Shown one piece after another: positions 34,134 to 43,656 of a stretch of 64,000 bases of DNA. A program made the translations under genes and the position numbers. The notes beneath the pieces were generated by a model. It did no database searches, was not told where the DNA came from, and saw nothing but the letters and a program-made list of their open reading frames with translations. Position 1 is the stretch's first letter. Each line of letters opens with the position of its first letter. The DNA is from Streptomyces sp. S465 (GTDB taxonomy: Bacteria; Actinomycetota; Actinomycetes; Streptomycetales; Streptomycetaceae): NCBI RefSeq assembly GCF_026898115.1, contig NZ_CP114036.1, positions 6,752,001-6,816,000 of the forward strand, given 5' to 3'.

Positions 34134-37100
34134 CTACCGCTGCGGCCCCGGGGGCTGCTGCCAGGGCTGCCCCGGCTGACCCTCCTGGCCCGGCTGGGCC
34201 TGCTGCCACGGCTGGCCGGGGTGCGGCTGCTGCCCCTGCCCGTACGGCTGCTGCCAGCCCTGCTGGCCGCCCTGCTGCGGATATCCGGGGTACTGCGGCT
34301 GCTGGCCCTGCTGAGGCGCGTAGGCGCCCGGGTAGGGCTGCTGCTGGGCCTGGCCGGGCATCGGCGGGGCCACCTGCGGCGGCTGGGACCCGCCCTCGCC
34401 CGTCCACAGGCCCTGTTCCTGCTGGGCCCGGGTGAAGTCCTCCGCGACCATGGCCGAGAGGTTGAAGTACGCCTCGCGGGTCTTGGGCCGCATCATGTCC
34501 AGGTCCACCTCGGCGCCCGCCGACAGATGCTCGTCGAAGGGCACGACGATCACCCCGCGGCAGCGGGTCTCGAAGTGCGACACGATGTCCTCAACCTTGA
34601 TCATCTTCCCGGTCTCCCGCACCCCGGAGATCACCGTGATGCTCCGCGAGACCAGATCCGCGTAGCCGTGCGCGGACAGCCAGTCGAGGGTGGTGCTGGC
34701 GCTGCTGGCACCGTCCACGGAGGGCGTGGAGATGATGATCAGCTGATCGGCGAGGTCGAGGACGCCGCGCATGGCGCTGTAGAGCAGCCCCGTGCCCGAG
34801 TCGGTGAGGATGATCGGGTACTGCTTGCCCAGGACGTCGATGACGCGGCGGTAGTCGTCGTCGTTGAACGTGGTCGAGACCGCCGGGTCCACGTCGTTGG
34901 CCAGGATCTCCAGCCCCGACGGCGCCTGCGAGGTGAACCGCCGGATGTCCATGTAGCTGTTGAGGTACGGGATCGCCGTGACCAGGTCGCGAATGGTCGC
35001 ACCGGTCTCCCGCCGCACGCGCCGGCCGAGGGTGCCCGCGTCGGGGTTGGCGTCGATCGCGATGACCTTGTCCTGGCGCTCGATGGCCAGGGTCGCGCCG
35101 AGGGCGGTGGTCGTCGTGGTCTTGCCGACACCGCCCTTGAGGCTGATCACCGCGATCCGGTAGCAGGAGAGCACCGGCGTGCGGATCAGCTCCAGCTTGC
35201 GCTGCCGCTCCGCCTCTTCCTTCTTACCGCCGATCTTGAAGCGGGAGGGGCCGGGGGTGTTGTTCTTCTTCGGCTTCTGCTTGCCCTTGATCAGCCGGTC
35301 CGAGGAGAGCTCGACCGCCGCCGTGTACCCGAGCGGCGCCCCCGCGTTCCCCGCCTGTCGCCGCTGGTCGGGCGTGACGGTGGGCCAGCCGCCGGTGCGG
35401 GGGTCGGCCGGGGCCGCGGGAGCGGCGTGGGCGTCGGGGCGCGGATAGCCATAGCCGTCCTGCGGCTGCGGCATGGCGGTGCCGTCGCCGGGCTGTGGGA
35501 AGCCGTAACCGCCCTGCGGGCCCGGCACGCCGGGCTGCTGTCCCGGGAACTGCTGCCCCTGGACGGGGCCGGGCGGGACGTACGGTCCGGACTGGCCGGG
35601 TTCGCCGGGCTGGCCCGGGTACGTCCGCTGGGGCTCGGGATAGGGCTGGTGCTGCTGCGCCGGGGTGGCCGTCTGCGGGAAGCCGTAACCGCCCTGGACG
35701 GGCGGCGGGCCCTGGCCCTGATCGGCCGGGCCGGGGGCGGGCTGGGCGCCGGGCTGCGGATAGCCGTAGTGGGGCCCCTGCGGAGCCGACGGGGTCTGCG
35801 GGCCGGGGCCCGGAGCGGCCGGACCGGGCTGCTGATAACCGTCCTGCGGGCCGGGCACGTTGGCCGCCGGGGGCGGCCCGCCCTGGGCCTGGGGCGGCAG
35901 CGGGCCCGGACCGGCCTGGCCGGGGACCGCGCCGGGCTGGCCGGAAAACCCTGCGGGCGCGCCCTCACCGGGACGCGGATAGCCGTAACCGCCCTGAGGT
36001 CCGGGCCCCGCGGCGGCCGGCTGACCGGGCTGACCCTGCGTCTGGGGCGGCGGAGGCGCCCAGGCCGCGTCCTGCTGAGGCGGGAGCGGTGCGCCGGTGC
36101 CGGGGACGGCAGGCCCGGCAGGTCCATCAGGTCCGTCCGTCCGCTGCTCCGGAACCGGAGCGGGAGCCGGAGCCGGTGCGGCGCTCTCGGGCGAGGCGGG
36201 CTGGAAGTCCGGCGGCAGGGGCGGCAGCCCCGACTGCGGAACGGGCGGCGGAGCCCAGGTGGCGGCGGGCTGTTCGGGGGCCGGCGCGCTCGGCGGCACG
36301 GCGTCCTCGGGCACCGCGTCCTGCGGCTCGGCGCTCGCCTCCTGCCTCAACTCCTCCATCTCCCGCCGCAGCGCGGCCGTGGAGAAGCGCAGCGTGCCCT
36401 CGCTGCGCAGATGGCCGCCCGTACGGTCGTCCGTGTCCGCAGAGCCGGCATCGGCGCCCGCACCGGACCCTGAACCAGCACCGGAAGCAGCGAACGAACC
36501 AGAACCGGAAGCCGAACCGGAACCGGAATCAGTCGCGCCGACCGCGTCGGCCTCGGCGTCCTCACCCCGCTTCGCGGCCACTTCGCGCCGCAGCGCGGCG
36601 GTGGAGAACCGCACGGTGGAGTTGCTGACCACATCGCCGTTGTCGCTCTCGTCGGAGCCGGACTCGGAGCCGGGCTCGGAGGCGTCGTCCCGAGGGGCCG
36701 CGGCGGGCGCCAGTGTGAAGTCGTCGTCATCGACGGAAGCGGGATCCGGTGCCGCCGGGACCTCCGCCTCGTCCTCGGAAGCCTCGCCGGAGGACCCCAG
36801 GGGCTCAGGGCCGTCCGATGCCGTGTCACCCTTCGCGGTGTCAGCCGCGGGCGGAGTCGCCGCATCCCGCTCATAGTCGGACAAAGGAGGTCGACGGGTC
36901 TCCTCCTCGGACTCCTTGGCCTCCGGTTCGGGCCGCGCCTCGTCCTCCGCCTGGGCGTGGACCTCCTCCACCTCGGAGGCGTCCGACGCGACATCGGCGG
37001 AGGGTGCCGCGGCCGGCGTCGGCCAAGCACTCGGAAAGCCGCTCGGCTCCGGCGCCCCCGGCACGGACACCGGAGCGCCCGTGGGCGGCGGAGGCGGCGG

Positions 37101-37322
37101 AATCGGCGCCCCGGCACCCGCGCCCGCCCCGATTCCACCGGAACCACCGGCCGACGCCGGGCCCGTGGAGGCCGGTGAGGACGACGACGAAGCGTTCTGC
37201 GTGTACCACGCGGGTGGGGTGTAGTCGATGGTGAACTCGCCCGTGTGCTCGGTCTCCGCGTCGGACCGATCATCGCCGGGTGTGTTTCCGCCCGTGCGGA
37301 TCTCGTCCCGATCGCTGCTCAC
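34134..37322 (-). CDS. ESX-associated MinD/ParA-like ATPase with long disordered N-terminus (EspI-like)
   Basis: A 1062-residue protein at the left end of the ESX locus. The C-terminal third is a MinD/ParA-type ATPase with the deviant Walker A KGGVGKT (residues 729-735). After the ATPase comes a Gln/Pro/Gly-rich tail. The first 650 residues are acidic, then Pro/Gly/Gln-rich with many GGYGYPRPG/GYGFPQ units. A motif FSTAALRRE occurs twice in the acidic part. The layout resembles mycobacterial EspI, an ATPase that modulates ESX-1 secretion. The GTG start has AGGAGG six bases upstream. It is separated from the other minus-strand ESX genes by 269 bp, which suggests its own promoter. Confidence 0.85.
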   Translation of the reverse strand: MSSDRDEIRTGGNTPGDDRSDAETEHTGEFTIDYTPPAWYTQNASSSSSPASTGPASAGGSGGIGAGAGAGAPIPPPPPPTGAPVSVPGAPEPSGFPSAWPTPAAAPSADVASDASEVEEVHAQAEDEARPEPEAKESEEETRRPPLSDYERDAATPPAADTAKGDTASDGPEPLGSSGEASEDEAEVPAAPDPASVDDDDFTLAPAAAPRDDASEPGSESGSDESDNGDVVSNSTVRFSTAALRREVAAKRGEDAEADAVGATDSGSGSASGSGSFAASGAGSGSGAGADAGSADTDDRTGGHLRSEGTLRFSTAALRREMEELRQEASAEPQDAVPEDAVPPSAPAPEQPAATWAPPPVPQSGLPPLPPDFQPASPESAAPAPAPAPVPEQRTDGPDGPAGPAVPGTGAPLPPQQDAAWAPPPPQTQGQPGQPAAAGPGPQGGYGYPRPGEGAPAGFSGQPGAVPGQAGPGPLPPQAQGGPPPAANVPGPQDGYQQPGPAAPGPGPQTPSAPQGPHYGYPQPGAQPAPGPADQGQGPPPVQGGYGFPQTATPAQQHQPYPEPQRTYPGQPGEPGQSGPYVPPGPVQGQQFPGQQPGVPGPQGGYGFPQPGDGTAMPQPQDGYGYPRPDAHAAPAAPADPRTGGWPTVTPDQRRQAGNAGAPLGYTAAVELSSDRLIKGKQKPKKNNTPGPSRFKIGGKKEEAERQRKLELIRTPVLSCYRIAVISLKGGVGKTTTTTALGATLAIERQDKVIAIDANPDAGTLGRRVRRETGATIRDLVTAIPYLNSYMDIRRFTSQAPSGLEILANDVDPAVSTTFNDDDYRRVIDVLGKQYPIILTDSGTGLLYSAMRGVLDLADQLIIISTPSVDGASSASTTLDWLSAHGYADLVSRSITVISGVRETGKMIKVEDIVSHFETRCRGVIVVPFDEHLSAGAEVDLDMMRPKTREAYFNLSAMVAEDFTRAQQEQGLWTGEGGSQPPQVAPPMPGQAQQQPYPGAYAPQQGQQPQYPGYPQQGGQQGWQQPYGQGQQPHPGQPWQQAQPGQEGQPGQPWQQPPGPQR

Positions 37323-37591
37323 AATGCCTCCTGGTGTGGTCGAACACCCTTGAAATTCTTGGCGAGGCCGATCTGTTGCCGATCGCTACTGTCGTCCGAC
37401 CGTTCGGCTTTCCCCTTTTGTGACGTTGGGGATCCCTGATCAGGTCCCCCACCGCGTACCCCAAGACTAATCACCATGGGTGCCGCGGGGGCAGGCCTGT
37501 CCCGCCACTCGAAGCCGTCCACCACATGATGTGGACCGCTCTCGAGCGACGTCGATCAACGACGGACCAACCCTGAGGGGTTCTGCCCGGG

Positions 37592-38473
37592 TCAGTCCAC
37601 CCGACGCGGAGATCCCAGCAGCCCCGTCTCGGCATCCGTCGCCTGCACGGTGACGAACTGCCGTCCGGCGCGTGTACACCAGAGGGTGACCCAGTCGGGA
37701 AGGGTGGACAGCGCCGTGACGTCGCTCTGCGGCAGGCCCATGATGCGACCTATCTCCCGGGCCTCGTCCGGCGAAACGCGCTGAATGCCGACCAGTCCGG
37801 CGTGCTCGAGCAGCCGGGGCGCGACCGGGCTCAGATACGGCAGCAGGGTCAGCACCGACTGCCAGGGCAGAGCGGAGACCCGGCCGCGCGGCGGACGCAT
37901 GCCGCAGTCCCGGACGACCAGGACCGGGCTGCCCACCGAAGGTCCTTGCGGTGGCACACGGCCCACGTCGAAGACGGTCATGCACTGCTGTCCGCCGCCC
38001 GCGACCTGGACGAGGTTGGTCCACAGATGCGGCCGCCCGGTCTCGATGGCGATACGGGCACCGGTGGCCGCCGCCCGGAAGGCCAGGACCTGCGCGGTCC
38101 ACAGTCCGCCGACGAGGACCACGTCGAACGGTTCGGGGCGGTTGAAGCCGAGGACGGCGGGCTGGTTCTGCTCGTCCACGCCGATGATGACGCCGTCGTC
38201 GCCGATGGGCAGCGCCAGCGCCGCCAAGTCCTCCAGGGGCAGTGTCTGCCGTCCGCGCCGGGGACCGATGAGCCCGTAACCGGGGTGCGTCCGGTGTGCC
38301 GCGCCCGGGACACCGGACGCCCCGGGGGCACCGCCGGAGACCATGGGACCGGAGCCCAGACCCGCTCCGGGACCGGAACCCGGATCGGAACCATGCCCGA
38401 AAGAACCCGAAGGGCCGGAAGATCCGGAAGGACCGGAGGCAGAAGCGGCGGGGGAGAAGGCGGAAGTGGCCAT
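37592..38473 (-). CDS. ESX-locus conserved protein of unknown function
   Basis: A 293-residue protein whose ATG overlaps the eccE stop (ATGA), so it is made together with EccE. The first 60 residues are Gly/Ser/Pro-rich and probably disordered. The remainder is globular with alternating hydrophobic strands (DVVLVGGLWTAQVLAFRAAA, MTVFDVGRVPPQG) and no membrane segment. I do not recognise a characterised family. Coupling to eccE suggests a cytosolic partner of the secretion machine, perhaps working with the C-terminal domain of EccE. Confidence 0.78.
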   Translation of the reverse strand: MATSAFSPAASASGPSGSSGPSGSFGHGSDPGSGPGAGLGSGPMVSGGAPGASGVPGAAHRTHPGYGLIGPRRGRQTLPLEDLAALALPIGDDGVIIGVDEQNQPAVLGFNRPEPFDVVLVGGLWTAQVLAFRAAATGARIAIETGRPHLWTNLVQVAGGGQQCMTVFDVGRVPPQGPSVGSPVLVVRDCGMRPPRGRVSALPWQSVLTLLPYLSPVAPRLLEHAGLVGIQRVSPDEAREIGRIMGLPQSDVTALSTLPDWVTLWCTRAGRQFVTVQATDAETGLLGSPRRVD

Positions 38474-39720
38474 CAGCGGGTGCCTCCCAGCGGGAGCGTC
38501 GCGAGCACACCGGGCAACTGCTCGCGGTCGAGACGTACCAGCCCGACCCGCACCCCCCGCGCGGCGCGCTCCAACGCCTTGCGGGCGGTGACCAGGTCGG
38601 TGTCGCTGCGCCCGGTGACCCGGATGTGCCCGGTGACCGAGGAGGCGTTACGGCTGCCCTCGTCATGCTTCAGGGTCAGACTGAAGGTGGACGCGAGCGC
38701 GGGCATGGAGGTCAGCAGCGCGACGAGTTGCGGCAGCGGCACCGATTCCGGGCCCATCTGCGGCCAGCGGCCCACCCAGTAGGTGGTGTGCCAGCGGTCG
38801 TCGCAGCGCCAGGCGCGCGAGGTCTCCACCGTCCGGCGCGTGGGTGTGCTCGCGCGCCCCGCCTGGGTCGCCGCATGCGGGTTGACGCACGCCGAGGTGG
38901 CGATGGCAGTGGTCAGTTCGCCCTCGGCCAGCGGCCGCGCCGAGAACCCGGCGCCGGTCAGCCGACTGGCCAGCTGGTCCACCGCGCGCAGCAGGGACCG
39001 CTGAGCACCCTCCAGACCGCCGCCGCGCGCCCGTACGGCCTCCGGGCACAGCTCGGGAGTCAGCTTGAGCGCCACCCAGGTCAGCCGGATGGCGGGTGCT
39101 CCGGCCTGCTCCTGCAGCGGGGCGTAACTGCGCGCCGCCGCGGCCTGTTCGGGCAGATGGGGCGCGGGCGCCGTCTGGGAGTGCTGCACCACCTGCACCG
39201 ACTCCAGCCGTATGCCGTCCACCTCCAGCGCGTCCTGCAACAGCGAGAGCGGCAGCGGCCGCTTGGTGCGCAGCGGCCGCAGTGGAGCGTCGGTCGACTG
39301 GACCTGGAGCACCGCGGTGAGGAACGTACCGTCGCCGATCATTCCGATCTCGCGGCGGTCCCGCGCCACATAGGCGTAGGTGCGCAGCGCCGGATCGCAT
39401 TCCACGGCGGGCGCGAGCGACGGGTCGACACCCGCCGGGACCGGCCCCTTGGCCTGCTTCTGCCGGGCGCGCAACGCGCTGATGGTGATGAGCCAGTCGA
39501 TGAAGGGCTGCTGTCTGCGCCGCAACACCGCGAGCAGCACCAAGACGAGGGCGACGATCCCGGCGGGTATCAGCAGCAGTGAGTCGACGGTCCAGGCGAC
39601 GACGAGGATCGCGGCGGCCGCCTCGATGAGCACGAGCTGATACAGCCGCAGGGGACCCAGGCTCGCCGTGCGTGAGGGCTGCCGTGGTACGGCGGCATGC
39701 GCATGGGTGGCAGAGCTCAT
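38473..39720 (-). CDS. eccE: Type VII secretion membrane component EccE
   Basis: A 415-residue protein with two N-terminal membrane helices (about residues 27-67: LVLIEAAAAILVVAWTV and SLLLIPAGIVALVLVLLAVL) and a large soluble domain, the layout of EccE. Conserved features include TYWVGRWPQMG in the C-terminal half and a SFSLTLKHDEGSRN-like strand. EccE is a peripheral subunit of the EccBCDE membrane complex. It is transcribed away from eccB from a shared 225-bp intergenic region. Confidence 0.85.
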   Translation of the reverse strand: MSSATHAHAAVPRQPSRTASLGPLRLYQLVLIEAAAAILVVAWTVDSLLLIPAGIVALVLVLLAVLRRRQQPFIDWLITISALRARQKQAKGPVPAGVDPSLAPAVECDPALRTYAYVARDRREIGMIGDGTFLTAVLQVQSTDAPLRPLRTKRPLPLSLLQDALEVDGIRLESVQVVQHSQTAPAPHLPEQAAAARSYAPLQEQAGAPAIRLTWVALKLTPELCPEAVRARGGGLEGAQRSLLRAVDQLASRLTGAGFSARPLAEGELTTAIATSACVNPHAATQAGRASTPTRRTVETSRAWRCDDRWHTTYWVGRWPQMGPESVPLPQLVALLTSMPALASTFSLTLKHDEGSRNASSVTGHIRVTGRSDTDLVTARKALERAARGVRVGLVRLDREQLPGVLATLPLGGTR

Positions 39721-39836
39721 CCCGGAGACCCCCGCTATGTCCTGGTGCTGTCCTGGTCGATTGTGTGTTTACGGTATCGGAAAGGCGCGTGAAGGGTGGC
39801 TGGGGTGTCAGATGACCCGAGTGGATGAGTAATCTC

Positions 39837-39899
39837 CTACGGGGACTACGGGACTACGGGGACACGGCGACTACGTCGACTACGGCGACTACGGCGACC
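39837..39899. repeat. GACTAC direct repeats in the eccE/eccB intergenic region
   Basis: GACTAC occurs at 39844, 39852, 39869, 39878 and 39887, the last three with exact 9-bp spacing. The array ends about 50 bp before the eccB ATG, within the divergent promoter region, so it could be a regulator-binding array or simple slippage. Confidence 0.75.
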
Positions 39900-39945
39900 A
39901 AACGTAGGCACTGCACAAGCACACACGGGGAGAAGCGGGCGAGAC

Positions 39946-41517
39946 ATGGCATCGCGGCGGGATGAGCTCAATGCCTACACCTTTGCGAAGAAACGGATGG
40001 TTGCCTCGTTCGTGCAGCCCTCGCCCACCGTCATGGACGACGGTGCGCCGCGCCCGCTGCGCGCGTTTCTCCCGGGTGTCGTCGTCGCGGCGCTGATCCT
40101 CGCCGGATTCGGCGCATGGGGCATGATCCGGCCGACCGCGCCGAAGGGGTGGGACGACACCGCGTCCCACATCATCGTCGGCAGCGATTCGACGACCCGT
40201 TACGTGATTCTCAAGACCGGCGGGAAGAAACAGCTGCACCCGGTCCTCAACCTCGCCTCCGCGAAACTCCTCCTGGACCAGAACAAGTCCGACATCATCC
40301 GGGTGAAGGAGTCGCAGCTCGACAACGGCGACATTCCGCGCGGGCCGACGATCGGAATTCCGTACGCCCCGGACCGAATGCCCTCGGCGAGCGAGGCCGT
40401 CAAGCAGAAGCGCTGGGTGGTCTGCGAGCAGCCTGGGGGCGGGCAGGACAAGACCGCGCAGAAGGCGGTCTTCGTCCTCGCCGACCGTGAGGCGTCGAAG
40501 GTCGAGGGCCCGGAGCGGCTGCGCGGCGGCCAGGTGCTGTACGTCGAGGGGGATTCGGGCCGCTACCTCGTCGACCGGTCCGGCACCAAGTACCTGCTCG
40601 GTGGCCCCAAGGGCGAGAAGAGCATGTCCGCCGGTCAGTACAACCTGCTGCTGCGCACGCTCTTCTCGGAGGGCGCCAAGCCCCAGCGGGTGACCGACGA
40701 CTGGCTGGACACCCTGAAGGACGGTGCGCCCGTGGTGTTCCCGCAGGTGCCGGGGGAGCCGAACACCTCGGCCGGCATCGACTCGCTGCCGGACAAGGCC
40801 AACAGGGTGGGCATGGTGCTCCAGGCCCAGACGGGCGGCGGCGTCCAGCACTATGTCGTGGTGCCGGGAAAGGTGCAGCCGGTCTCCGACTTCACCGCCA
40901 AGCTGCTGCTCAACAGCGAGCAGCTGAGCGGACTCAACCAGCTCAGTAAGCCGATGCAGGTCAACCCGCAGGACTTCGTCTCCGACTCCACCGTCTTCGC
41001 CGGTGACACCACCTGGCCGGCCGAACCCCCGCGTCAGGTGAACTCCGCCGAGGGCGGGAGCGGCGCCCGGGACACCGTGTGCAACATCCTCACCAAGGTG
41101 GCCGACAACGGCACGCCCACGCTCGAGACCTGGGCGGGCCGGGACTACCCCGCGACCATCGTGGACGGCGCCACCAGCGCGTACGTCACGCCGGGCACCG
41201 GCCTGTTCTACCGGCAGTTCCAGGGCCGGGCGACCAGCACCGGTCAGGTCTTCCTCGTCACCGACACCGGCCTGCGCTACCAGGTGCAGGCGAACAACGA
41301 CGGCAGCTCGGGCAAGTCGAAGATCGGCGCTGACGGTTCCGGCTCCGCCGCGCAGCAGGACGCGCAGTCCGGCGGGCAGACATCGGCGAACCAGGCTCAG
41401 GTGAGGCTGGGATACGGCGATGTGAAGCCGCTGCCGGTGCCGCTCAACTGGTCCCAGTTCCTGCCGATCGGGCCGCGGCTGGACACCAACAGCGCACGGC
41501 AGCCGCAGGGTTCATGA
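39946..41517 (+). CDS. eccB: Type VII secretion membrane component EccB
   Basis: A 523-residue protein with the EccB opening RRDELNAYTFAKKRMVASFV, one membrane helix at about residues 42-62 (FLPGVVVAALILAGFGAWGM) and a large extracytoplasmic domain (repeat-containing, Cys in RWVVCEQPG and DTVCNIL). EccB is a structural subunit of the ESX translocon. The mycP ATG overlaps its TGA. Its N-terminal basic tail is cytosolic and the bulk lies outside, next to the mycosin. Confidence 0.93.
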   Translation: MASRRDELNAYTFAKKRMVASFVQPSPTVMDDGAPRPLRAFLPGVVVAALILAGFGAWGMIRPTAPKGWDDTASHIIVGSDSTTRYVILKTGGKKQLHPVLNLASAKLLLDQNKSDIIRVKESQLDNGDIPRGPTIGIPYAPDRMPSASEAVKQKRWVVCEQPGGGQDKTAQKAVFVLADREASKVEGPERLRGGQVLYVEGDSGRYLVDRSGTKYLLGGPKGEKSMSAGQYNLLLRTLFSEGAKPQRVTDDWLDTLKDGAPVVFPQVPGEPNTSAGIDSLPDKANRVGMVLQAQTGGGVQHYVVVPGKVQPVSDFTAKLLLNSEQLSGLNQLSKPMQVNPQDFVSDSTVFAGDTTWPAEPPRQVNSAEGGSGARDTVCNILTKVADNGTPTLETWAGRDYPATIVDGATSAYVTPGTGLFYRQFQGRATSTGQVFLVTDTGLRYQVQANNDGSSGKSKIGADGSGSAAQQDAQSGGQTSANQAQVRLGYGDVKPLPVPLNWSQFLPIGPRLDTNSARQPQGS

Positions 41518-42782
41518 CGATGGAGCAGCCACGTATGAGGCGCATCGCCGCCCTGTCCTCGGCGGTGGCACTGGCGTGCCTCACCGGTGCGACGGGCGCC
41601 GCCGCCGCACAGCCCGCCGCCGTGCTCGCCCTGGACGGCAACGGCGAGTGCACGTTCCCGATGAAGAAGCAGATCAAGGGCACCCCCTGGTCGCTTCAGC
41701 GGCTGGTGTTCGACCGCTTGTGGGAGGACACCAAGGGCAAGGAGAAGAACGGCAAGCCGGTACGGGTCGCCGTCATCGACACCGGTGTCGATGACACCAA
41801 CATCCAGCTGAAGACCGCCGTCGACAAGGCGAGCGGGGCGAATTTCCTGCCCCCGGCCAAGGACGCCTCCAAGGAGGAGCGGAAACTCGCCGAGGACCCG
41901 ACGGTCGACGAGGTCGGGCACGGCACCAAGGTCGCCGGCATCATCGCGGCCCGCCCGCGCGAGGGCACCGGCTTCGTGGGGCTGGCGCCCGAGGCGACGA
42001 TCATCCCCCTCAAGCAGAACAACGCCGAGGGCAAGGGCACGCCGCAGAAGATGGCGGAGGCCATCCGGAAGGCGGTGAAGGAGGGCGCGCGGGTCATCAA
42101 CATCTCCCAGGACACCAAGGGAGCCCGCTCGCAGATCGACCTCGAGCAGGCGATCGCCTACGCGGTCCAGCAGGACGTGGTCGTGGTCGCGGCCGCCGGC
42201 AACGACGGCGCGGACGGCGAGTCCAAGCGCACCTATCCCGCGTCCTACTCCGGTGTCCTCGCCGTCGCCGCCTCCGACCGCAACAACGAGCGCGCGTACT
42301 TCTCGCAGAGCGGCGATTTCGTCGGCGTCGCGGCGCCCGGTGTCGACATGGTCTCCACCGTGCCCAAGGGCGGGCAGTGCGTGGACAACGGCACCAGCTT
42401 CGCCGCCCCGTACGTGGCCGGGGTCGCGGCCCTGATCCGCGCCAAGCACCCCGACTGGTCGCGGCAGGAGGTCATCGCCCAGATCGAGCAGACCGCGGAG
42501 CGGGGCGTCAACGGCCGCGACCGGTACATCGGTTGGGGTGTCGTCGACCCGGTCAAGGCCCTCACCGACGACGACAAGAAGATCGAGCGTCCCACGGTCG
42601 ACACCGGCCCGGCGGCGAACGTCCCGAAGCCCGAACCCGGCCGCCTCACGCTGGGCGAGACCCCGCAGGAGCGCCGTACCCGGCTGGCCACGTACGCCCT
42701 GGGAACGGGCGCGGTGGTCGTGGCGATCACCGCGGGCGGTGCGGTGGTGCTGCGTGACTGGCGTCGTCGGCGCGACGCATGA
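41514..42782 (+). CDS. mycP: Mycosin, subtilisin-like ESX protease MycP (first of three subtilases)
   Basis: A 422-residue S8 protease. It has a signal peptide (residues 1-32), catalytic Asp89 (VIDTGVD), His136 (GHGTKVAGI) and Ser295 (GTSFAAPYVAG), and a C-terminal membrane anchor VVVAITAGGAVVLRDWRRRR. Two cysteines (GECTFP, GGQCVDN) fit the mycosin N-terminal extension disulfide. In ESX systems mycosin caps the periplasmic face and stabilises the membrane complex. Direct coupling to eccB marks this as the core mycosin, in contrast to the two shorter subtilases in this region. Confidence 0.93.
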   Translation: MTMEQPRMRRIAALSSAVALACLTGATGAAAAQPAAVLALDGNGECTFPMKKQIKGTPWSLQRLVFDRLWEDTKGKEKNGKPVRVAVIDTGVDDTNIQLKTAVDKASGANFLPPAKDASKEERKLAEDPTVDEVGHGTKVAGIIAARPREGTGFVGLAPEATIIPLKQNNAEGKGTPQKMAEAIRKAVKEGARVINISQDTKGARSQIDLEQAIAYAVQQDVVVVAAAGNDGADGESKRTYPASYSGVLAVAASDRNNERAYFSQSGDFVGVAAPGVDMVSTVPKGGQCVDNGTSFAAPYVAGVAALIRAKHPDWSRQEVIAQIEQTAERGVNGRDRYIGWGVVDPVKALTDDDKKIERPTVDTGPAANVPKPEPGRLTLGETPQERRTRLATYALGTGAVVVAITAGGAVVLRDWRRRRDA

Positions 42783-42962
42783 GGCCAGGTCGTCACCCGG
42801 CCGTCTCCGGCGTCCCATCCGTGTAACAACCGCATACGTGTTGGTCATGCACACGGGGATGCTGACTAGAGTGATCCTTGACAGCTTTGGTCGATGCCCA
42901 CACGGGACGGTCACAGAGCACCGCATGTCCCGCGGCATCCGATTCATGGGGGAAGGTGTGCC

Positions 42963-43301
42963 ATGGCGGAGAAGCTCCGCGTAGAAGGTCATGATTTCAA
43001 GACCCTCGAAAGCGCCATCGACTGGATGGAAGGTCAGCTGACCGAGCGGATCGGGAAGCTCAATGGCGTGATCGACCACGTCGAGGGCCACTGGAAGGGC
43101 ATCGCGGCAGGCGCGTACAACAACCTCCAGACGGAGGTCAACAACGACGTGCGCCGCGTGAACCAGCTGCTGAGCTTCACCCGCGAACTGGTGAAGGCGA
43201 GCCGGGACGGGTTCGACCAGGAGGAACTCGACCAGCTCAGGAACATCAACAGCGTCGGAGGCGGGGAGAGCGGCATCCTCGGCTCCTTCCACGCCTCTTG
43301 A
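42963..43301 (+). CDS. esxB: WXG100 protein, EsxB-like
   Basis: A 112-residue two-helix hairpin protein with the turn motif W44-K-G46 in EGHWKGIAAGAY. The C-terminal tail is flexible (GGGESGILGSFHAS) without a clear YxxxD motif. It is the first of an adjacent Esx pair; such proteins form a secreted heterodimer with the downstream partner. The ATG at 42963 follows GGGGGAAGG. An upstream in-frame ATG at 42894 is unlikely, as the family start coincides with 42963. Which of the pair equals mycobacterial EsxA or EsxB is by analogy. Confidence 0.88.
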   Translation: MAEKLRVEGHDFKTLESAIDWMEGQLTERIGKLNGVIDHVEGHWKGIAAGAYNNLQTEVNNDVRRVNQLLSFTRELVKASRDGFDQEELDQLRNINSVGGGESGILGSFHAS

Positions 43302-43342
43302 TCCTCGTGACCCGTCCGCCTCGCATCAGGAGTTAGAGCTCA

Positions 43343-43624
43343 ATGGAGATTACGTACGAAGGCGTCGTCGAAGCCTCGAACACGGTCAGGACCGAGGCCA
43401 ACCAGCTCAAGACCGACCTCGACACCATCATGAGGCAGGTCAAGGCGGTGTCCGAGTCCTGGACCGGTGAGGCACAGCGCGCGTTCAACGAGCGTCAGCA
43501 CGAGTGGAACCAGCGCGTCGACCACCTGCACACCACCCTCCTCACCATCTCGAGGAAGCTGCTGGAGGCTACGGAGGGCTACAAGGCCAATGACCACCGT
43601 CAGGGCCAGCGGTTCGCTTCGTAG
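43343..43624 (+). CDS. esxA: WXG100 protein, EsxA-like
   Basis: A 93-residue WXG100 protein with W40-T-G42 (ESWTGEAQRAF) and a C-terminal secretion motif Y80-K-A-N-D84 (YxxxD). Such motifs follow the second helix and direct Esx dimers to EccC. AGGAG lies 12 bases before the ATG. The gene lies 41 bp after esxB and is followed by a perfect palindrome terminator, so the pair probably forms its own, abundantly expressed transcript. Confidence 0.9.
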   Translation: MEITYEGVVEASNTVRTEANQLKTDLDTIMRQVKAVSESWTGEAQRAFNERQHEWNQRVDHLHTTLLTISRKLLEATEGYKANDHRQGQRFAS

Positions 43625-43656
43625 TCACAGACGCAGCGGCACAGCCTGCGGTCGTG

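Noticed and set aside
34221..36473. 750-codon plus-strand frame opposite the MinD-like gene
   Set aside because: Antisense shadow with repetitive composition; the MinD-like frame has Walker A and a good ribosome-binding site.
39837..39899. CRISPR-like short repeats
   Set aside because: Units are 8-9 bp without unique spacers and no cas genes are nearby; listed as simple direct repeats instead.
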